DNA from: Rhodococcus phenolicus | GTDB lineage: Bacteria; Actinomycetota; Actinomycetes; Mycobacteriales; Mycobacteriaceae | Reading direction: 5' to 3' | DNA: 64,000 nucleotides | NCBI RefSeq assembly: GCF_001646785.1 | Contig: NZ_LRRH01000016.1 | Location: 1 to 64,000, forward strand | Shown here: positions 34,791 to 49,352 of the stretch, piece after piece | Layout: each line of letters opens with the position of its first letter | How positions within the stretch are numbered: position 1 is the stretch's first letter | Program-made: the position numbers and the translations under genes | Notes under the pieces: generated by a model | Seen by the model: the letters and a program-made list of their open reading frames with translations, nothing else | Databases searched by the model: none | Told to the model about the DNA's origin: nothing

Positions 34791-36871
34791 CCGCCACACA
34801 CTCGGCGATCGGAACATCGACGGCGCGCGTCGACGCCCCGCAGAAGGTCGCGGGCACCGCCCCCTATGCCTACGAGCATCCGGTCGAACACCCCGCCTAC
34901 CTCGTTCCGCTGACCGCGGCCGTCGCCCGCGGGACGATCCGGGCCATCGACACCGACGCGGCGCTGGCCGTGCCCGGAGTCCTGACCGTGCTCACCCCAC
35001 AGAACGCGCCGCGGCTGGTCGAACCCGACAGCGGCGAGCACCGGGTGCTGCAGAGCTTCGAGGTCGCCTTCCGCGGGCAGATCGTCGCCGCGGTCGTCGC
35101 CGAGACACCGGAGATCGCACAGCAGGCATGTGACCTGATCGCCGTCGACTACGACGAGCAGCCGCACGACGTCGCCTTCCGGGCCGACCACCCGGGCCGC
35201 TACACGCCCGAGAAGGTCAACGGCGGATTCCCACCGGACACCGCGCGCGGCGACGTCGACACCGCCCTCGCACGCGCCGAGGTGGTCGTCGACGAAACGT
35301 ATTCCACCCCGGAGGAACACAACAATCCGCTCGAACCGCACACCGCGGTCGCGGTGTGGGCCGACGACCGGCTCACCCTGTACGACTCGACCCAGCATCC
35401 CCACGGCGTCGCCGCGGCGCTCGCGTCGGCGCTGGGAATCGAGCAGGACCGGATCCGGGTCATCGCCCCCTATGTCGGTGGCGGATTCGGATCGAAGGGC
35501 GGACCGCACGCACACGACGTGCTCACCGCGATGGCCGCGCGGAAACTTCCCGGCCGCGCCGTGAAGTTCGCGGTACCCCGCCGCGACATGTTCGCGTACG
35601 TCGGCTACCGCGCGCCGACCGTCTCACACATGCGGCTCGGCGCCGACCGCGACGGCCGCCTCACAGCGATCGCCCACGACTGCGTCGTGCAGTCCTCCCA
35701 CGTCGACGAATTCGTCGAGCAGGCCGCGGTTCCCGCGCGGATCATGTACGCCACCGACAACCTGCGCACCACCCACCGGGCGGTCACCCTGGACGTACCG
35801 GCGCCGTTCTGGATGCGCGCCCCCGGCGAGGCGCCCGGCATGTTCGCGCTGGAGGTCGCGATGGACGAACTCGCCCATCGGTGCGGCACCGACCCCGTCG
35901 AACTGCGCGTGCGCAACGAACCCGAGACCGATCCCGAATCCGGGAAACCGTGGTCGTCGCGGCGCCTGATCGAGTGCCTGCGCGAAGGTGGACGCCGGTT
36001 CGGATGGGACCCCGGCGACCGGGAACCCGGGACCCGGCGCGACGGCCGCTGGCTCGTCGGGACCGGTGTCGCCGCCGCGACCTACCCGCACATGGTCAAC
36101 CCGGGCTCGGAGGTCAGCGTGCGGTACCTCGGCGACGGCCGCTTCTCGGTCCGCACCGGGGCCGCCGACATCGGGACCGGTGCGTGGACGGCGCTGACCC
36201 TCGTCGCCGCCGACGCGCTCGGCTGCTCTCCCGAGGACGTCGAGGTGGAGATCGGCGACACCGCACTCCCGAACGCGACGGTCGCGGGCGGATCGTCCGG
36301 CACGTCGTCGTGGGGCAGCGCGATCGTCGCGGCGGCGGACGAGTTCCACAAGCGGCACGGCGACAATCCCGGGCCGGGCGCCGAAGCGAGCGCGAGTGCC
36401 GGCGAGGATCCGCAACTCGAGCACTACAGCATCCACTCGTTCGGCGCGCACTTCGCCGAGGTCCGGGTCGACGTCGACACCGGCGAGATCCGGGTGCCCC
36501 GGATGCTCGGGATGTTCTCGGTGGGGCGTGTCGTCAATCCGCGCACCGCCCGGTCCCAGCTGATCGGCGGCATGAGCTTCGGGATCTCCATGGCGCTGTT
36601 CGAGGAGAGCGTCCGCGATCCGCGACTCGGGCATGTCGTCAACCACGATCTCGCCGAGTATCTGGTCCCGACCCACGCGGACATCGGTGACGTCGACGCC
36701 GCGTGGCTCGACGAGGACGACCGGCACGCCACGCCGATGGGCTCGCGGGGCGTGGGGGAGATCGGCATCGTCGGCAGCGCGGCGGCCGTGGTCAACGCGA
36801 TCTGGCACGCGACAGGGACGAGGGTGCGGTCGTTGCCGGTGCGTCTGGACGATCTGCTTCCCGCACTGTGA
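34787..36871 (+). CDS. Molybdenum hydroxylase large (Mo-pterin) subunit, PaoC/YagR-like
   Basis: A 694-residue catalytic subunit of an aldehyde oxidoreductase or xanthine-dehydrogenase-like enzyme. Visible: GGGFGSKGG near residue 228 (Mo-pterin cytosine dinucleotide contacts), PAPFWMRAPGEAPGMFALE near 337, AGGSSGTSSWGSAI near 503 and GSRGVGEIGIVG near 650 with the catalytic base Glu. The shorter length than CoxL (about 800) fits the YagR/PaoC group, which detoxify aromatic aldehydes. The GTG at 34787 follows GGGAGGA. No dedicated XdhC/MocA chaperone gene is seen next to it; the cofactor genes lie 7-10 kb upstream. Confidence 0.93.
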   Translation: MTATHSAIGTSTARVDAPQKVAGTAPYAYEHPVEHPAYLVPLTAAVARGTIRAIDTDAALAVPGVLTVLTPQNAPRLVEPDSGEHRVLQSFEVAFRGQIVAAVVAETPEIAQQACDLIAVDYDEQPHDVAFRADHPGRYTPEKVNGGFPPDTARGDVDTALARAEVVVDETYSTPEEHNNPLEPHTAVAVWADDRLTLYDSTQHPHGVAAALASALGIEQDRIRVIAPYVGGGFGSKGGPHAHDVLTAMAARKLPGRAVKFAVPRRDMFAYVGYRAPTVSHMRLGADRDGRLTAIAHDCVVQSSHVDEFVEQAAVPARIMYATDNLRTTHRAVTLDVPAPFWMRAPGEAPGMFALEVAMDELAHRCGTDPVELRVRNEPETDPESGKPWSSRRLIECLREGGRRFGWDPGDREPGTRRDGRWLVGTGVAAATYPHMVNPGSEVSVRYLGDGRFSVRTGAADIGTGAWTALTLVAADALGCSPEDVEVEIGDTALPNATVAGGSSGTSSWGSAIVAAADEFHKRHGDNPGPGAEASASAGEDPQLEHYSIHSFGAHFAEVRVDVDTGEIRVPRMLGMFSVGRVVNPRTARSQLIGGMSFGISMALFEESVRDPRLGHVVNHDLAEYLVPTHADIGDVDAAWLDEDDRHATPMGSRGVGEIGIVGSAAAVVNAIWHATGTRVRSLPVRLDDLLPAL

Positions 36872-37209
36872 CACGGCAGAGCATGTCGGTGGGCTGCGCC
36901 ACACTGTGCTCGACGGCGCCTCGACATGTGGTCGATCGCACACTGTGACGGACGGCGCCCGACACGCCGGAGGACGCTGGGAAACGCCCGGTCGGACATG
37001 TGCGACCTGGGAATACCAAGAATGTAGTTCACAACATCCTGGGTTTGGTGAAAGTGTCAGGCACAAGGTGTAGTGTCTAGACCGCTGGAAGGCCACAACG
37101 CCACCGATCCCTCGGGGAAGAAGGATCGACTCGATTCGGCAGGCATTCGAGCATCACGCAGCAGTCAGTCGTCAGGCCGTTTCGGCCCGTTCGAACCAAA
37201 GGGGCTCCC
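36872..37209. other. Intergenic region upstream of nrdH
   Basis: A 338-base gap without a gene. Besides the NrdR boxes at 37029-37076, the first 90 bases hold two imperfect 21-bp direct repeats (36900-36920 and 36939-36959) beginning CACACTGTG and ending GACGGCGCC, of unknown meaning. The nrd promoter should lie around 37060-37110. Confidence 0.6.
37029..37076 (+). promoter_or_regulatory. Tandem NrdR boxes controlling the nrdHIEF operon
   Basis: GCACAAGGTGTAGTGT (37061-37076) matches the NrdR consensus acaCwAtATaTwGTGt at 12 of 16 positions, and TCACAACATCCTGGGT (37029-37044) at 11 of 16. The start-to-start distance is 32 bp, about three helical turns, which is the usual NrdR arrangement. 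The ATP/dATP-sensing repressor NrdR would control the ribonucleotide reductase operon here. Confidence 0.75.
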
Positions 37210-37440
37210 ATGAACATCACCGTCTACACCAAGCCTGCTTGCGTCCAGTGCACTGCCACCTACCGTGCCCTCGACAAGGCCGGAATCGAGTACGACATCA
37301 TCGACATCTCCGAGAACCCGGAGGCGCGCGACTACGTGATGGCCCTGGGTTACCTGCAGGCGCCCGTCGTCGTCGCCGGTGAGGATCACTGGTCGGGCTT
37401 CCGTCCCGATCGCATCAAGCAGCTCGCCGTCGCGGCCTGA
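37210..37440 (+). CDS. nrdH: Glutaredoxin-like NrdH redoxin
   Basis: A 76-residue electron donor for class Ib ribonucleotide reductase, reduced by thioredoxin reductase. The redox motif is CVQC at residues 11-14, and the C-terminal WSGFRPDRI loop is diagnostic of NrdH. Start ATG at 37210 has AAAGGGG nearby. First gene of the nrdHIEF operon; homologue of Rv3053c. A UUCG-capped hairpin separates it from nrdI. Confidence 0.96.
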   Translation: MNITVYTKPACVQCTATYRALDKAGIEYDIIDISENPEARDYVMALGYLQAPVVVAGEDHWSGFRPDRIKQLAVAA

Positions 37441-37445
37441 TGTCC

Positions 37446-37469
37446 CCGGTGCCGCTTCGGCGGCACCGG
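37446..37469 (+). other. UUCG-capped hairpin between nrdH and nrdI
   Basis: A 10-bp perfect stem (37446-37455 with 37460-37469) closed by the extra-stable C(UUCG)G tetraloop, 5 bases after the nrdH stop. It may be a partial terminator or an RNA-processing/stability element that makes nrdH more abundant than nrdIEF. Confidence 0.65.
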
Positions 37470-37529
37470 CACGACCCCTTGCGTGTGGGGCCGGTCCTTT
37501 CCGATCGAGCGAGCAGATGGTGAGTACCG

Positions 37530-37979
37530 ATGAGTTCGTCAGCACCCACAGGAACGCGCCTCGTGTACTTCTCGAGTGCGTCGGAGAACACCCATCGATT
37601 CGTCGAGCGGCTCGGGATGCCGGCGCACCGGATCCCGCTGCACGACCGGGAGGGTGTCTTCGAGGTACGCGAGCCCTACGTTCTGATCGTGCCGACCTAC
37701 GGGGGCGGCACCACCGTGACCGGCCGGGACACCAGCTTCGTGCCCAAGCAGGTCATCCGATTCCTCAACAACGAACACAACCGCGCACTGATCCGGGGCG
37801 TCATCGCTGCGGGCAATACCAATTTCGGCGAGTCGTATTGCTTTGCGGGAGATATCGTTTCGCGTAAGTGCAAGGTTCCGTACCTCTATCGATTCGAGCT
37901 GATGGGAACCGCCGAGGACGTCGAACGCGTCCGGGCGGGACTTCACCAGTTCTGGGACCGGTCCCTGCAGACCGCCTAG
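37530..37979 (+). CDS. nrdI: Class Ib ribonucleotide reductase flavodoxin NrdI
   Basis: A 149-residue flavodoxin-like protein that supplies the oxidant to assemble the dimanganese-tyrosyl cofactor of NrdF. Features: [18 protein letters not shown] (FMN phosphate loop), [11 protein letters not shown] near residue 50, and [22 protein letters not shown] near 90-111. Start ATG at 37530 lies 89 bp after nrdH. It is followed by nrdE after 111 bp. Homologue of Rv3052c. Confidence 0.95.
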   Translation: MSSSAPTGTRLVYFSSASENTHRFVERLGMPAHRIPLHDREGVFEVREPYVLIVPTYGGGTTVTGRDTSFVPKQVIRFLNNEHNRALIRGVIAAGNTNFGESYCFAGDIVSRKCKVPYLYRFELMGTAEDVERVRAGLHQFWDRSLQTA

Positions 37980-38090
37980 CCGCCGCGCGTGGTCCACGCG
38001 TCGAACGACCGACCGCGTACCGGTGGATCCGCGTGCGTGGGCCCGCCCATACCTCCACGTCACCCGAAACTCACAGTGGGAGCAAACACC

Positions 38091-41313
<3,223 letters not shown>

Positions 41314-41375
41314 CACCCGCCTCCGCCTGACCCCGCATCACCCGCGCCCCCGGGTGAGGGGAACCAGTATTCGGT

Positions 41376-41408
41376 CCACCCGGGTGATGGGAACCATCAC
41401 CCGGGTGG
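41376..41408. terminator. Bidirectional hairpin between nrdF and the NUDIX gene
   Basis: A perfect 15-bp stem (41376-41390 with 41394-41408) with a 3-base loop; each arm contains the self-complementary CACCCGGGTG. A degraded copy precedes it at about 41340-41366. It lies between convergent genes and can terminate both. Confidence 0.85.
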
Positions 41409-41431
41409 CGGTGTCTTCAGGGGTGGGAGGT

Positions 41432-41908
41432 TCAGGGCCGGCGGAACCAGGCATCGGGTACGTTGCGCAGCGCCTTGTTGATGCGCAGCGTCGAGGTGTC
41501 CGTCAGATCGGCAGGCAGCGCGTCGGGCGCGAACCACGCGACCTCCAGGTTCTCGTCGTCGGCGACGTGTGCGGACCCGCCGGTCGCGCGCAGCAGGAAA
41601 CACACGTCCAGGTACTGCGCGACATCGCCGTTCGGATAGGTGATCGGCGCGGTGACGTCGACGCTCGTCAGCCGGACGACGTCGGCGACCACTCCGGTCT
41701 CCTCTGCGACCTCGCGCACCGCCGCGACCGCGGGCTCCTCACCGGGCTCGAGGATGCCGGACACGACGGCCCAGCGGCCGTTGTCGGCGCGGCGGGTGAG
41801 CAGGATCCGGCCGTCGTCGTCGCGCACCACGGCGCTCACCCCGGACAGCCACAGCGGGGCGGTGCCGACGTGGGCGCGCAGCGCGGCCACGAATTCGGGG
41901 ATGGGCAC
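41432..41908 (-). CDS. NUDIX hydrolase (iron operon)
   Basis: A 158-residue NUDIX protein with a complete box GILEPGEEPAVAAVREVAEETGV near residues 68-90. These enzymes hydrolyse nucleoside diphosphate-linked compounds. The GTG at 41908 (VPIPEFVAALRAHVG) gives the usual length and lies 11 bp after the stop of the HtaA-like gene, so it seems to be the last gene of the iron operon. A longer frame starting at 42019 would overlap the upstream gene heavily and is rejected. The substrate is unknown. Confidence 0.85.
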   Translation of the reverse strand: MPIPEFVAALRAHVGTAPLWLSGVSAVVRDDDGRILLTRRADNGRWAVVSGILEPGEEPAVAAVREVAEETGVVADVVRLTSVDVTAPITYPNGDVAQYLDVCFLLRATGGSAHVADDENLEVAWFAPDALPADLTDTSTLRINKALRNVPDAWFRRP

Positions 41909-41919
41909 GACAGCCGCCC

Positions 41920-43035
41920 TCAGTAGCGGAAGGTCACGGGTGCGGCCTGCCCACCGGAGTAGGGCAGGAGCACCGACGGCTGCAGCGGTACCGAGAAGCG
42001 GGCGGGAACACCGGCCCACTCGGTGCGGTCCGCATCGGCGGCGGCATCGAGACGCGCGACGGTGATCCGGCTCGTCGAGTCGGTCCCGACCTGGTTACCC
42101 GTCGACGATTCGGCGGTCAGGTACGTGCCGTTCCCGGTGAACTCGATCCACGGATCGGCCAGGGCGATCTCGAGGAGATGGAACCGCGTGAACGAGACGA
42201 CGATGCCGCGGTACTCGATCCGGCCGAGCCCGGTCGCCGGGTCGATCTGCGCACCGGCCAGTTCGAACGCGAGCGTTCCGTCCGGGTTGACGGCCGCTCC
42301 GTCCCTGCCGACCACCGAGCCCTGCGTGGTGTCGGTGACCAGGTCGGTGTACCCGGGTGCGAATCCCCACACCAGATCCTGCGACGGGGGGACCGGAGCG
42401 TTCGGGCCGGGGGTGGGATCGAAGTTCACCGGCACCGACAGTTCCTGCTCGGCGTTGATCGCGTCGGCAGCGCCGTAGGTGTAGATGCCGTACACGGCGT
42501 CGGCGGGCACGGTGGTGGGCGCGTCGACCGTGACGGTCGCGGTGAACGAGCCGTCGTCGGACAGCGGCACCCACTGCTGCCGGACGGTGCGGCGCATGTC
42601 GAACGGAGCGTCCGGCACCTGATTCAGTGCCTGTTCGGACAGCACCCACGCGTTGGTGGAGCGCACGGTCGCGCGGTTGGAGGTGGGGGCGCCCTCGGAG
42701 GGCCGCCAGTGCTCGGCGAAGGCACCGAACGAGACGAACGTGCCGTGCGGAACCCCCGGTGGCACCGGCAGCGGCAGGCCGCCGCTGCGGTTGGCGTCCG
42801 GATCGAATCCGGTGCCGTGCACGACGACGGTGTCGCCCTCGTGCACCGTCCGATCGCCGAGCGGGGTGACACCGTCGGCGGCGAACACCTCGATGGCGGG
42901 GCCGGTCGGCGGCTGCGCCGCAACCGGGGCCGCCAGCGGGAGCAGGGTTGCGAACAATCCGGTGACGAGCGCGCCGGCCCGCGCGGCCGGTCGTCCGAGG
43001 CCGGTTCGAACAGCCAGGTCAGTTCGAGTAACCAT
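41920..43035 (-). CDS. Secreted HtaA-like (heme-associated) protein
   Basis: A 371-residue exported protein with a Sec signal peptide (about residues 1-41, cleavage near PVAAQ). The C-terminal half (about 215-320) resembles the HtaA domain of actinobacterial heme-binding proteins: [13 protein letters not shown], a glycine turn, [23 protein letters not shown] and a GTYLTAES strand. The N-terminal half is an Ig-like module ([20 protein letters not shown]). No sortase motif or C-terminal helix is seen. The start overlaps the end of the upstream lipoprotein gene by 17 bp. It probably captures heme or a related iron source at the cell surface. Confidence 0.72.
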   Translation of the reverse strand: MVTRTDLAVRTGLGRPAARAGALVTGLFATLLPLAAPVAAQPPTGPAIEVFAADGVTPLGDRTVHEGDTVVVHGTGFDPDANRSGGLPLPVPPGVPHGTFVSFGAFAEHWRPSEGAPTSNRATVRSTNAWVLSEQALNQVPDAPFDMRRTVRQQWVPLSDDGSFTATVTVDAPTTVPADAVYGIYTYGAADAINAEQELSVPVNFDPTPGPNAPVPPSQDLVWGFAPGYTDLVTDTTQGSVVGRDGAAVNPDGTLAFELAGAQIDPATGLGRIEYRGIVVSFTRFHLLEIALADPWIEFTGNGTYLTAESSTGNQVGTDSTSRITVARLDAAADADRTEWAGVPARFSVPLQPSVLLPYSGGQAAPVTFRY

Positions 43036-44092
43036 TGAGCGCCACCTTCAGGTCGGTGAGTACGGCCCGGGCGGCGACCGGGCCGGGCGTGGACCACACG
43101 TCGTCGGTCACCGCGAACAACCGGCTGTCGCTCACCGCGCCGAGCTCGAACCATCGGTCCGTTCTCATGTATTCGGTCCCGTCGGCGAGACCGTCCTCCC
43201 CGTCGAAGCGGACGAAGATCACGTCCGCGTCGGCCGCTGCCGGATCGTCGGTGTCGACCGGTTCGGACGAACGCCCGTCGACGACACCGAAACGCTGAGC
43301 CGGCGGCCGGTCGGCGCCGGCGTCGGCCATGACCTGACCGGCGAACGAGGCGGTGCCTTCGACCACCGGTCCGTCGCCGGTGAACCGGACGATCGATGCC
43401 TGCGTCTGGGACGAGGCGAGTTCGCGGCCGGTCTCCGCGGCTGCGGCGAGATAGTCGTCGAGAACCCGCTGCGCGGCGTCGCGGCGGCCGAGGGCGTCGC
43501 CGACGCGCAGGAACTGCTGACGCCAGAACACCGGGTCCGAGCCCACGGTGACGGTCGGGGCGATCGCGCCGAGCCGGTCCCGGAGGTCGGTGTCGACGGA
43601 CGACCCCAGGATCAGGTCGGGCGCGACCCCGGCGACGAGGTCGAGATCGGGTACGTCACCGGAGCCGACCGACGGCAGTTCGGCGATGCCGGTGCCGAGG
43701 TAGTCGAAATAGCCGGGCTCGATCGGGGTGAACGCCGTACCGACCACCCGCTCCCACAAGCCGAGCGCGCACACCGCGTCCATGGCGGCGAGGTCGAGTA
43801 CGACAATGCGCTGCGGGTCCGCGGGAACCTCCGCGGTGCCCGCGGTGTGGACGACGGTCCGGGTGCCCGACGCCGGCTGCCCGGCGTCCAGGGGAGAGGG
43901 CAGTGCACACGAGGTCGTGGTGTCGCGGTCGACGCCGATCACCGCGGCTTCGGCGATGCGGGTGGTCGTGCGCACGATGGTGTCCGCCGGATCGTCCGTG
44001 GTCTCCCCGCACCCGGCGAGGGCGAGCGCCGCCACGGTGGCGGCGGCGAGGACGGCAGTGCGGGACCGGTGCGCAACGGGCAATTCGACCAC
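43019..44092 (-). CDS. Iron-siderophore ABC substrate-binding lipoprotein (FecB-like), second copy
   Basis: A 357-residue extracytoplasmic binding protein of the helical backbone metal-receptor (FecB/FhuD) class. The signal peptide ends in LALAGC (lipidated Cys at about 28). The binding-domain start [21 protein letters not shown] is near residue 93 and [10 protein letters not shown] near 155. It has an N-terminal insertion (about 30-85) unlike E. coli FecB. The GTG start at 44092 has a weak site, and the gene follows the first binding protein by 24 bp. No permease or ATPase gene accompanies it. Both copies are reminiscent of Rv3044 (fecB). Confidence 0.85.
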   Translation of the reverse strand: MVELPVAHRSRTAVLAAATVAALALAGCGETTDDPADTIVRTTTRIAEAAVIGVDRDTTTSCALPSPLDAGQPASGTRTVVHTAGTAEVPADPQRIVVLDLAAMDAVCALGLWERVVGTAFTPIEPGYFDYLGTGIAELPSVGSGDVPDLDLVAGVAPDLILGSSVDTDLRDRLGAIAPTVTVGSDPVFWRQQFLRVGDALGRRDAAQRVLDDYLAAAAETGRELASSQTQASIVRFTGDGPVVEGTASFAGQVMADAGADRPPAQRFGVVDGRSSEPVDTDDPAAADADVIFVRFDGEDGLADGTEYMRTDRWFELGAVSDSRLFAVTDDVWSTPGPVAARAVLTDLKVALNGYSN

Positions 44093-44116
44093 TTCCTGAT
44101 TCGGGGACGGTCCAGG

Positions 44117-45121
44117 TTATCCCTTGTGCGGATCGACCCCGAACGCCTCCGCGAGGTCGTCGAGGATCGCGTGTGCTCCCTGGATGCTGACGGGGGTCAT
44201 CCACATGCTGTCGTCGACGTCGACCTTGCGTCCCCGGAGGTTGCCCCACAGCGGGTTGGTCAGGAACGGCTCGGCCGCCTCCGCCGACTTGCCCTCGGGA
44301 TCGCGGTACATGGAGACGAAGATGACATCGGCGTCCGCCTCGGCGATCAGCTCGGGGCTGATCGCGGCCATGATGCTGCTCGGGTCGGCCGGATCCGGTC
44401 CCTGGCTCTCGGGGCGGGCCAGGCCCGCGTCCTCGAGGACGATGCCGCTGAACGACGTGGTGCGGTACAGCCGTGCGGTGGCTTCCCCGGCGAAGCGCAC
44501 GACCGAGACGGTCGGGTTGTCCGCCGTGGCGTTGATCTCGTCGCCGATGGCCTTCGCCCGCGCCTCGTAGTCTGCGATCTTCTGCTCGGCGAGGTCCTCC
44601 TTGCCGAGCGCCCGCGCGGCGAGGCGGATGTTGTCCTTCCAGGTCGGTCCGGTCGACTGGGAGAAGACGGTCGGGGCGATCGCCGACAGGGCCTCGTAGT
44701 CCTTGCCGTTGCGGACCTCCGCGGACAGGATCAGGTCGGGCTGCAGTGCGGCGATCTGCTCGATGCTCACGTCGGAGACCTTGCCGACCGAGACTGCGTT
44801 GGCCGCGTACTTCTCGCGGGCGTCACCGACGTAGTCGGGCAGGCCCTCGGTGCGATAGTCCACGTAGCCGACGAGTTCGCTCTCCAGCAGCAGCGTCGCG
44901 TCGGCGTAGCTGGTGTCGAGGGCGACGACGCGCAGGGGGGCCTCGTCGAGGGTGGTCGAGCCGCGGAAGTGGTCGACGGTGCGCGGGAATCCGGCGGTGG
45001 ACGAGACGGACGTCTCCGGCTCGGTGTCCTCGGCGGAGCAACCGGCGAGGGTGACTGCGGCGGTCAGTGCGGATGCGAGCGCGACGGTCGCGCGGCGACG
45101 GAATCGTGGGAACACGTCCAT
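44117..45121 (-). CDS. Iron-siderophore ABC substrate-binding lipoprotein (FecB-like), first copy
   Basis: A 334-residue lipoprotein with a signal peptide ending VTLAGC (Cys about 28) and a type III periplasmic binding fold: LRVVALDTSYADATLLLESEL near residue 64, LQPDLILSAEVRNGKDYEALSAIAPT near 125-150. The ATG at 45121 is preceded by GAGG. The promoter region contains an IdeR-type box, so expression should rise in iron limitation. It heads a four-gene operon with a second binding protein, an HtaA-like protein and a NUDIX hydrolase. The ligand may be a siderophore; which one is not predictable. Confidence 0.88.
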   Translation of the reverse strand: MDVFPRFRRRATVALASALTAAVTLAGCSAEDTEPETSVSSTAGFPRTVDHFRGSTTLDEAPLRVVALDTSYADATLLLESELVGYVDYRTEGLPDYVGDAREKYAANAVSVGKVSDVSIEQIAALQPDLILSAEVRNGKDYEALSAIAPTVFSQSTGPTWKDNIRLAARALGKEDLAEQKIADYEARAKAIGDEINATADNPTVSVVRFAGEATARLYRTTSFSGIVLEDAGLARPESQGPDPADPSSIMAAISPELIAEADADVIFVSMYRDPEGKSAEAAEPFLTNPLWGNLRGRKVDVDDSMWMTPVSIQGAHAILDDLAEAFGVDPHKG

Positions 45122-45442
45122 ACCTCGGGCTTTCGGGGCTGAGCGATGATGCGGCGCCAACCTTAGTTGCCTAAGGTATCCCTACCCTAATTCCGTGTGG
45201 AATGTGACGTACATCATCCCCGCGTGGCGGAGGCGCGACACGCCGGGAGGGGCGTTCCGCGACCCTGGCCGCGGAACAACACGCTGGTCGTGACGACACC
45301 TCGAGGTACGCTGTCGCACCGAGTACGACACTGAGTAGGACCCGGTGGGCGGCCACTGTGTGCAGGGTCTACGATTCGATTCAGCGCAAGCCAGAGACCG
45401 CTCACCTCCAGCCCGAGGTCGAGCGCGCATTCAGGAGGATTA
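45122..45442. other. Divergent promoter region between the iron operon and ctaD
   Basis: A 321-base gap between divergent genes. It holds the IdeR-type box near the iron operon and, near its right end, an AGGAGG ribosome site for ctaD. I see no other gene or structured element. Confidence 0.6.
45160..45190 (-). promoter_or_regulatory. IdeR/DtxR-type iron box upstream of the siderophore-binding operon
   Basis: TAAGGTATCCCTACCCTAA (45172-45190) matches the IdeR consensus TTAGGTTAGSCTAACCTAA at 14 of 19 positions. It overlaps a perfect inverted repeat ACCTTAG-N4-CTAAGGT (45160-45177). The pair lies 39-69 bp upstream of the first lipoprotein start, suitable for iron-dependent repression by overlapping dimers. 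Confidence 0.65.
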
Positions 45443-47185
45443 GTGACTGCCGTAGCGCCCCAGCCAGTCCCAGAGATAGCTGCAGCAAGGCCGTACCCGC
45501 CGCGGCAGGGACCCAAGGGTTCGTTCATCTACAAGATGATCACGACGACAGATCCCAAGATGCTCGGGATCATGTACCTCGTCACCTCGTTCGCGTTCTT
45601 CCTCATCGGTGGCCTCATGGCCCTCCTGATGCGCACCGAGCTGGCGGTTCCGGGCCTGCAGTTCCTGTCGAACGAGCAGTTCAACCAGCTGTTCACCATG
45701 CACGGCACGATCATGCTGCTCATGTACGCGACGCCGGTCGTGTTCGCATTCGCGAACTACATCGTGCCGCTGCAGATCGGCGCGCCCGACGTGGCGTTCC
45801 CGCGTCTGAACTCGTTCAGCTACTGGCTCTACCTGTTCGGCGCGACCATCGTGATGCTCGGGTTCGTCACCCCCGGCGGTGCCGCGGACTTCGGCTGGAC
45901 CGCCTACACGCCGCTGACGAGTGAGCTCCACTCCCCGGGCGTCGGCGCCGACTTCTGGGTCCTGGGCCTCGGCGTCATGGGTCTGGGCACCATCCTCGGT
46001 GCGGTCAACTTCACCACCACGATCGTCTGCCTGCGCGCGCCCGGCATGACGATGTTCCGGATGCCGATCTTCACCTGGAACATCCTCATCACCAGCCTGC
46101 TGATCCTGCTCGCCTTCCCGCTGCTCACCGCAGCGTTCTTCGGCCTGTTCGTCGACCGTCACCTCGGTGGCCACATCTTCGACCCGGCCACCGGCGGCGT
46201 GCTCCTCTGGCAGCACCTGTTCTGGTTCTTCGGTCACCCTGAGGTGTACATCATCGCGCTGCCGTTCTTCGGCATCGTCTCGGAGATCTTCCCGGTGTTC
46301 TCGCGCAAGCCGATCTTCGGCTACACGGGCCTGGTGTACGCGACCCTGGCGATCGCCGCCCTGTCGATCGCGGTGTGGGCGCACCACATGTACGCGAGCG
46401 GCGCGGTGCTGCTGCCGTACTTCTCGTTCATGACGTTCCTCATCGCGGTCCCGACCGGTGTGAAGTTCTTCAACTGGATCCTGACCATGTGGAAGGGTCA
46501 TCTGACGTTCGAATCACCGATGCTGTTCTCGGTGGGCTTCATCATCACGTTCCTCTTCGGTGGCCTGACCGGCGTCATCCTGGCCAGCCCGCCGCTGGAC
46601 TTCCACCTGCACGACTCGTACTTCGTCGTCGCGCACTTCCACTACGTGCTCTTCGGCACCATCGTGTTCGCCACCTACGCCGGCGTCTACTTCTGGTTCC
46701 CGAAGATGACCGGCCGCATGCTCGACGAGCGGCTCGGACGCTGGCACTTCTGGCTCACGTTCATCGGTTTCCACACCACCTTCCTGGTGCAGCACTGGCT
46801 GGGCAACGAGGGCATGCCGCGCCGGTACGCCGACTACCTGCCGACCGACGGCTTCACCACGCTGAACACGATCTCCACGATCGGTGCGTTCATCCTCGGT
46901 GCGTCGACGCTGCCGTTCCTGTGGAACGTGTTCAAGAGCTACCGGTACGGCCAGGTCGTCACCGTCGACGATCCGTGGGGCTACGGCAACTCGCTCGAGT
47001 GGGCGACCTCCTGCCCGCCGCCGCGGCACAACTTCACCGAGCTGCCGCGCATCCGTTCGGAGCGTCCGGCGTTCGAGCTGCACTACCCGCACATGGTCGA
47101 GCGGATGCGGGCCGAGGCCCACGTCGGCCCGGGCAGCCACAAGCACAACGTGGCCGTGCACGAGGGTGCAGACAGGGAAGCCTGA
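45443..47185 (+). CDS. ctaD: Cytochrome c oxidase subunit I (aa3-type)
   Basis: A 580-residue heme-copper oxidase core subunit with 12 predicted helices. Key residues: [12 protein letters not shown] (low-spin heme His), [10 protein letters not shown] (CuB His and cross-linked Tyr), WAHHMYASG (two CuB His) and [11 protein letters not shown] (heme a3 and heme a His). The GTG at 45443 follows a perfect AGGAGG. Other oxidase subunits are encoded elsewhere, as in mycobacteria where ctaD is separate and next to serB2. A 17-bp hairpin follows. Confidence 0.97.
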   Translation: MTAVAPQPVPEIAAARPYPPRQGPKGSFIYKMITTTDPKMLGIMYLVTSFAFFLIGGLMALLMRTELAVPGLQFLSNEQFNQLFTMHGTIMLLMYATPVVFAFANYIVPLQIGAPDVAFPRLNSFSYWLYLFGATIVMLGFVTPGGAADFGWTAYTPLTSELHSPGVGADFWVLGLGVMGLGTILGAVNFTTTIVCLRAPGMTMFRMPIFTWNILITSLLILLAFPLLTAAFFGLFVDRHLGGHIFDPATGGVLLWQHLFWFFGHPEVYIIALPFFGIVSEIFPVFSRKPIFGYTGLVYATLAIAALSIAVWAHHMYASGAVLLPYFSFMTFLIAVPTGVKFFNWILTMWKGHLTFESPMLFSVGFIITFLFGGLTGVILASPPLDFHLHDSYFVVAHFHYVLFGTIVFATYAGVYFWFPKMTGRMLDERLGRWHFWLTFIGFHTTFLVQHWLGNEGMPRRYADYLPTDGFTTLNTISTIGAFILGASTLPFLWNVFKSYRYGQVVTVDDPWGYGNSLEWATSCPPPRHNFTELPRIRSERPAFELHYPHMVERMRAEAHVGPGSHKHNVAVHEGADREA

Positions 47186-47222
47186 TCCGGGTCGTTCCGT
47201 CGACCCGCACCGCATACGGTGA

Positions 47223-49344
<2,122 letters not shown>

Positions 49345-49352
49345 ACCGCCGG

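Noticed and set aside
36900-36959. Two 21-bp imperfect direct repeats as an operator
   Set aside because: They are far upstream of the NrdR boxes, are only two copies 39 bp apart, and match no known operator; listed only as intergenic content.
41909-42019. Longer start for the iron-operon NUDIX gene
   Set aside because: It would overlap about 100 bp of the HtaA-like coding region, and the extra residues are non-conserved.
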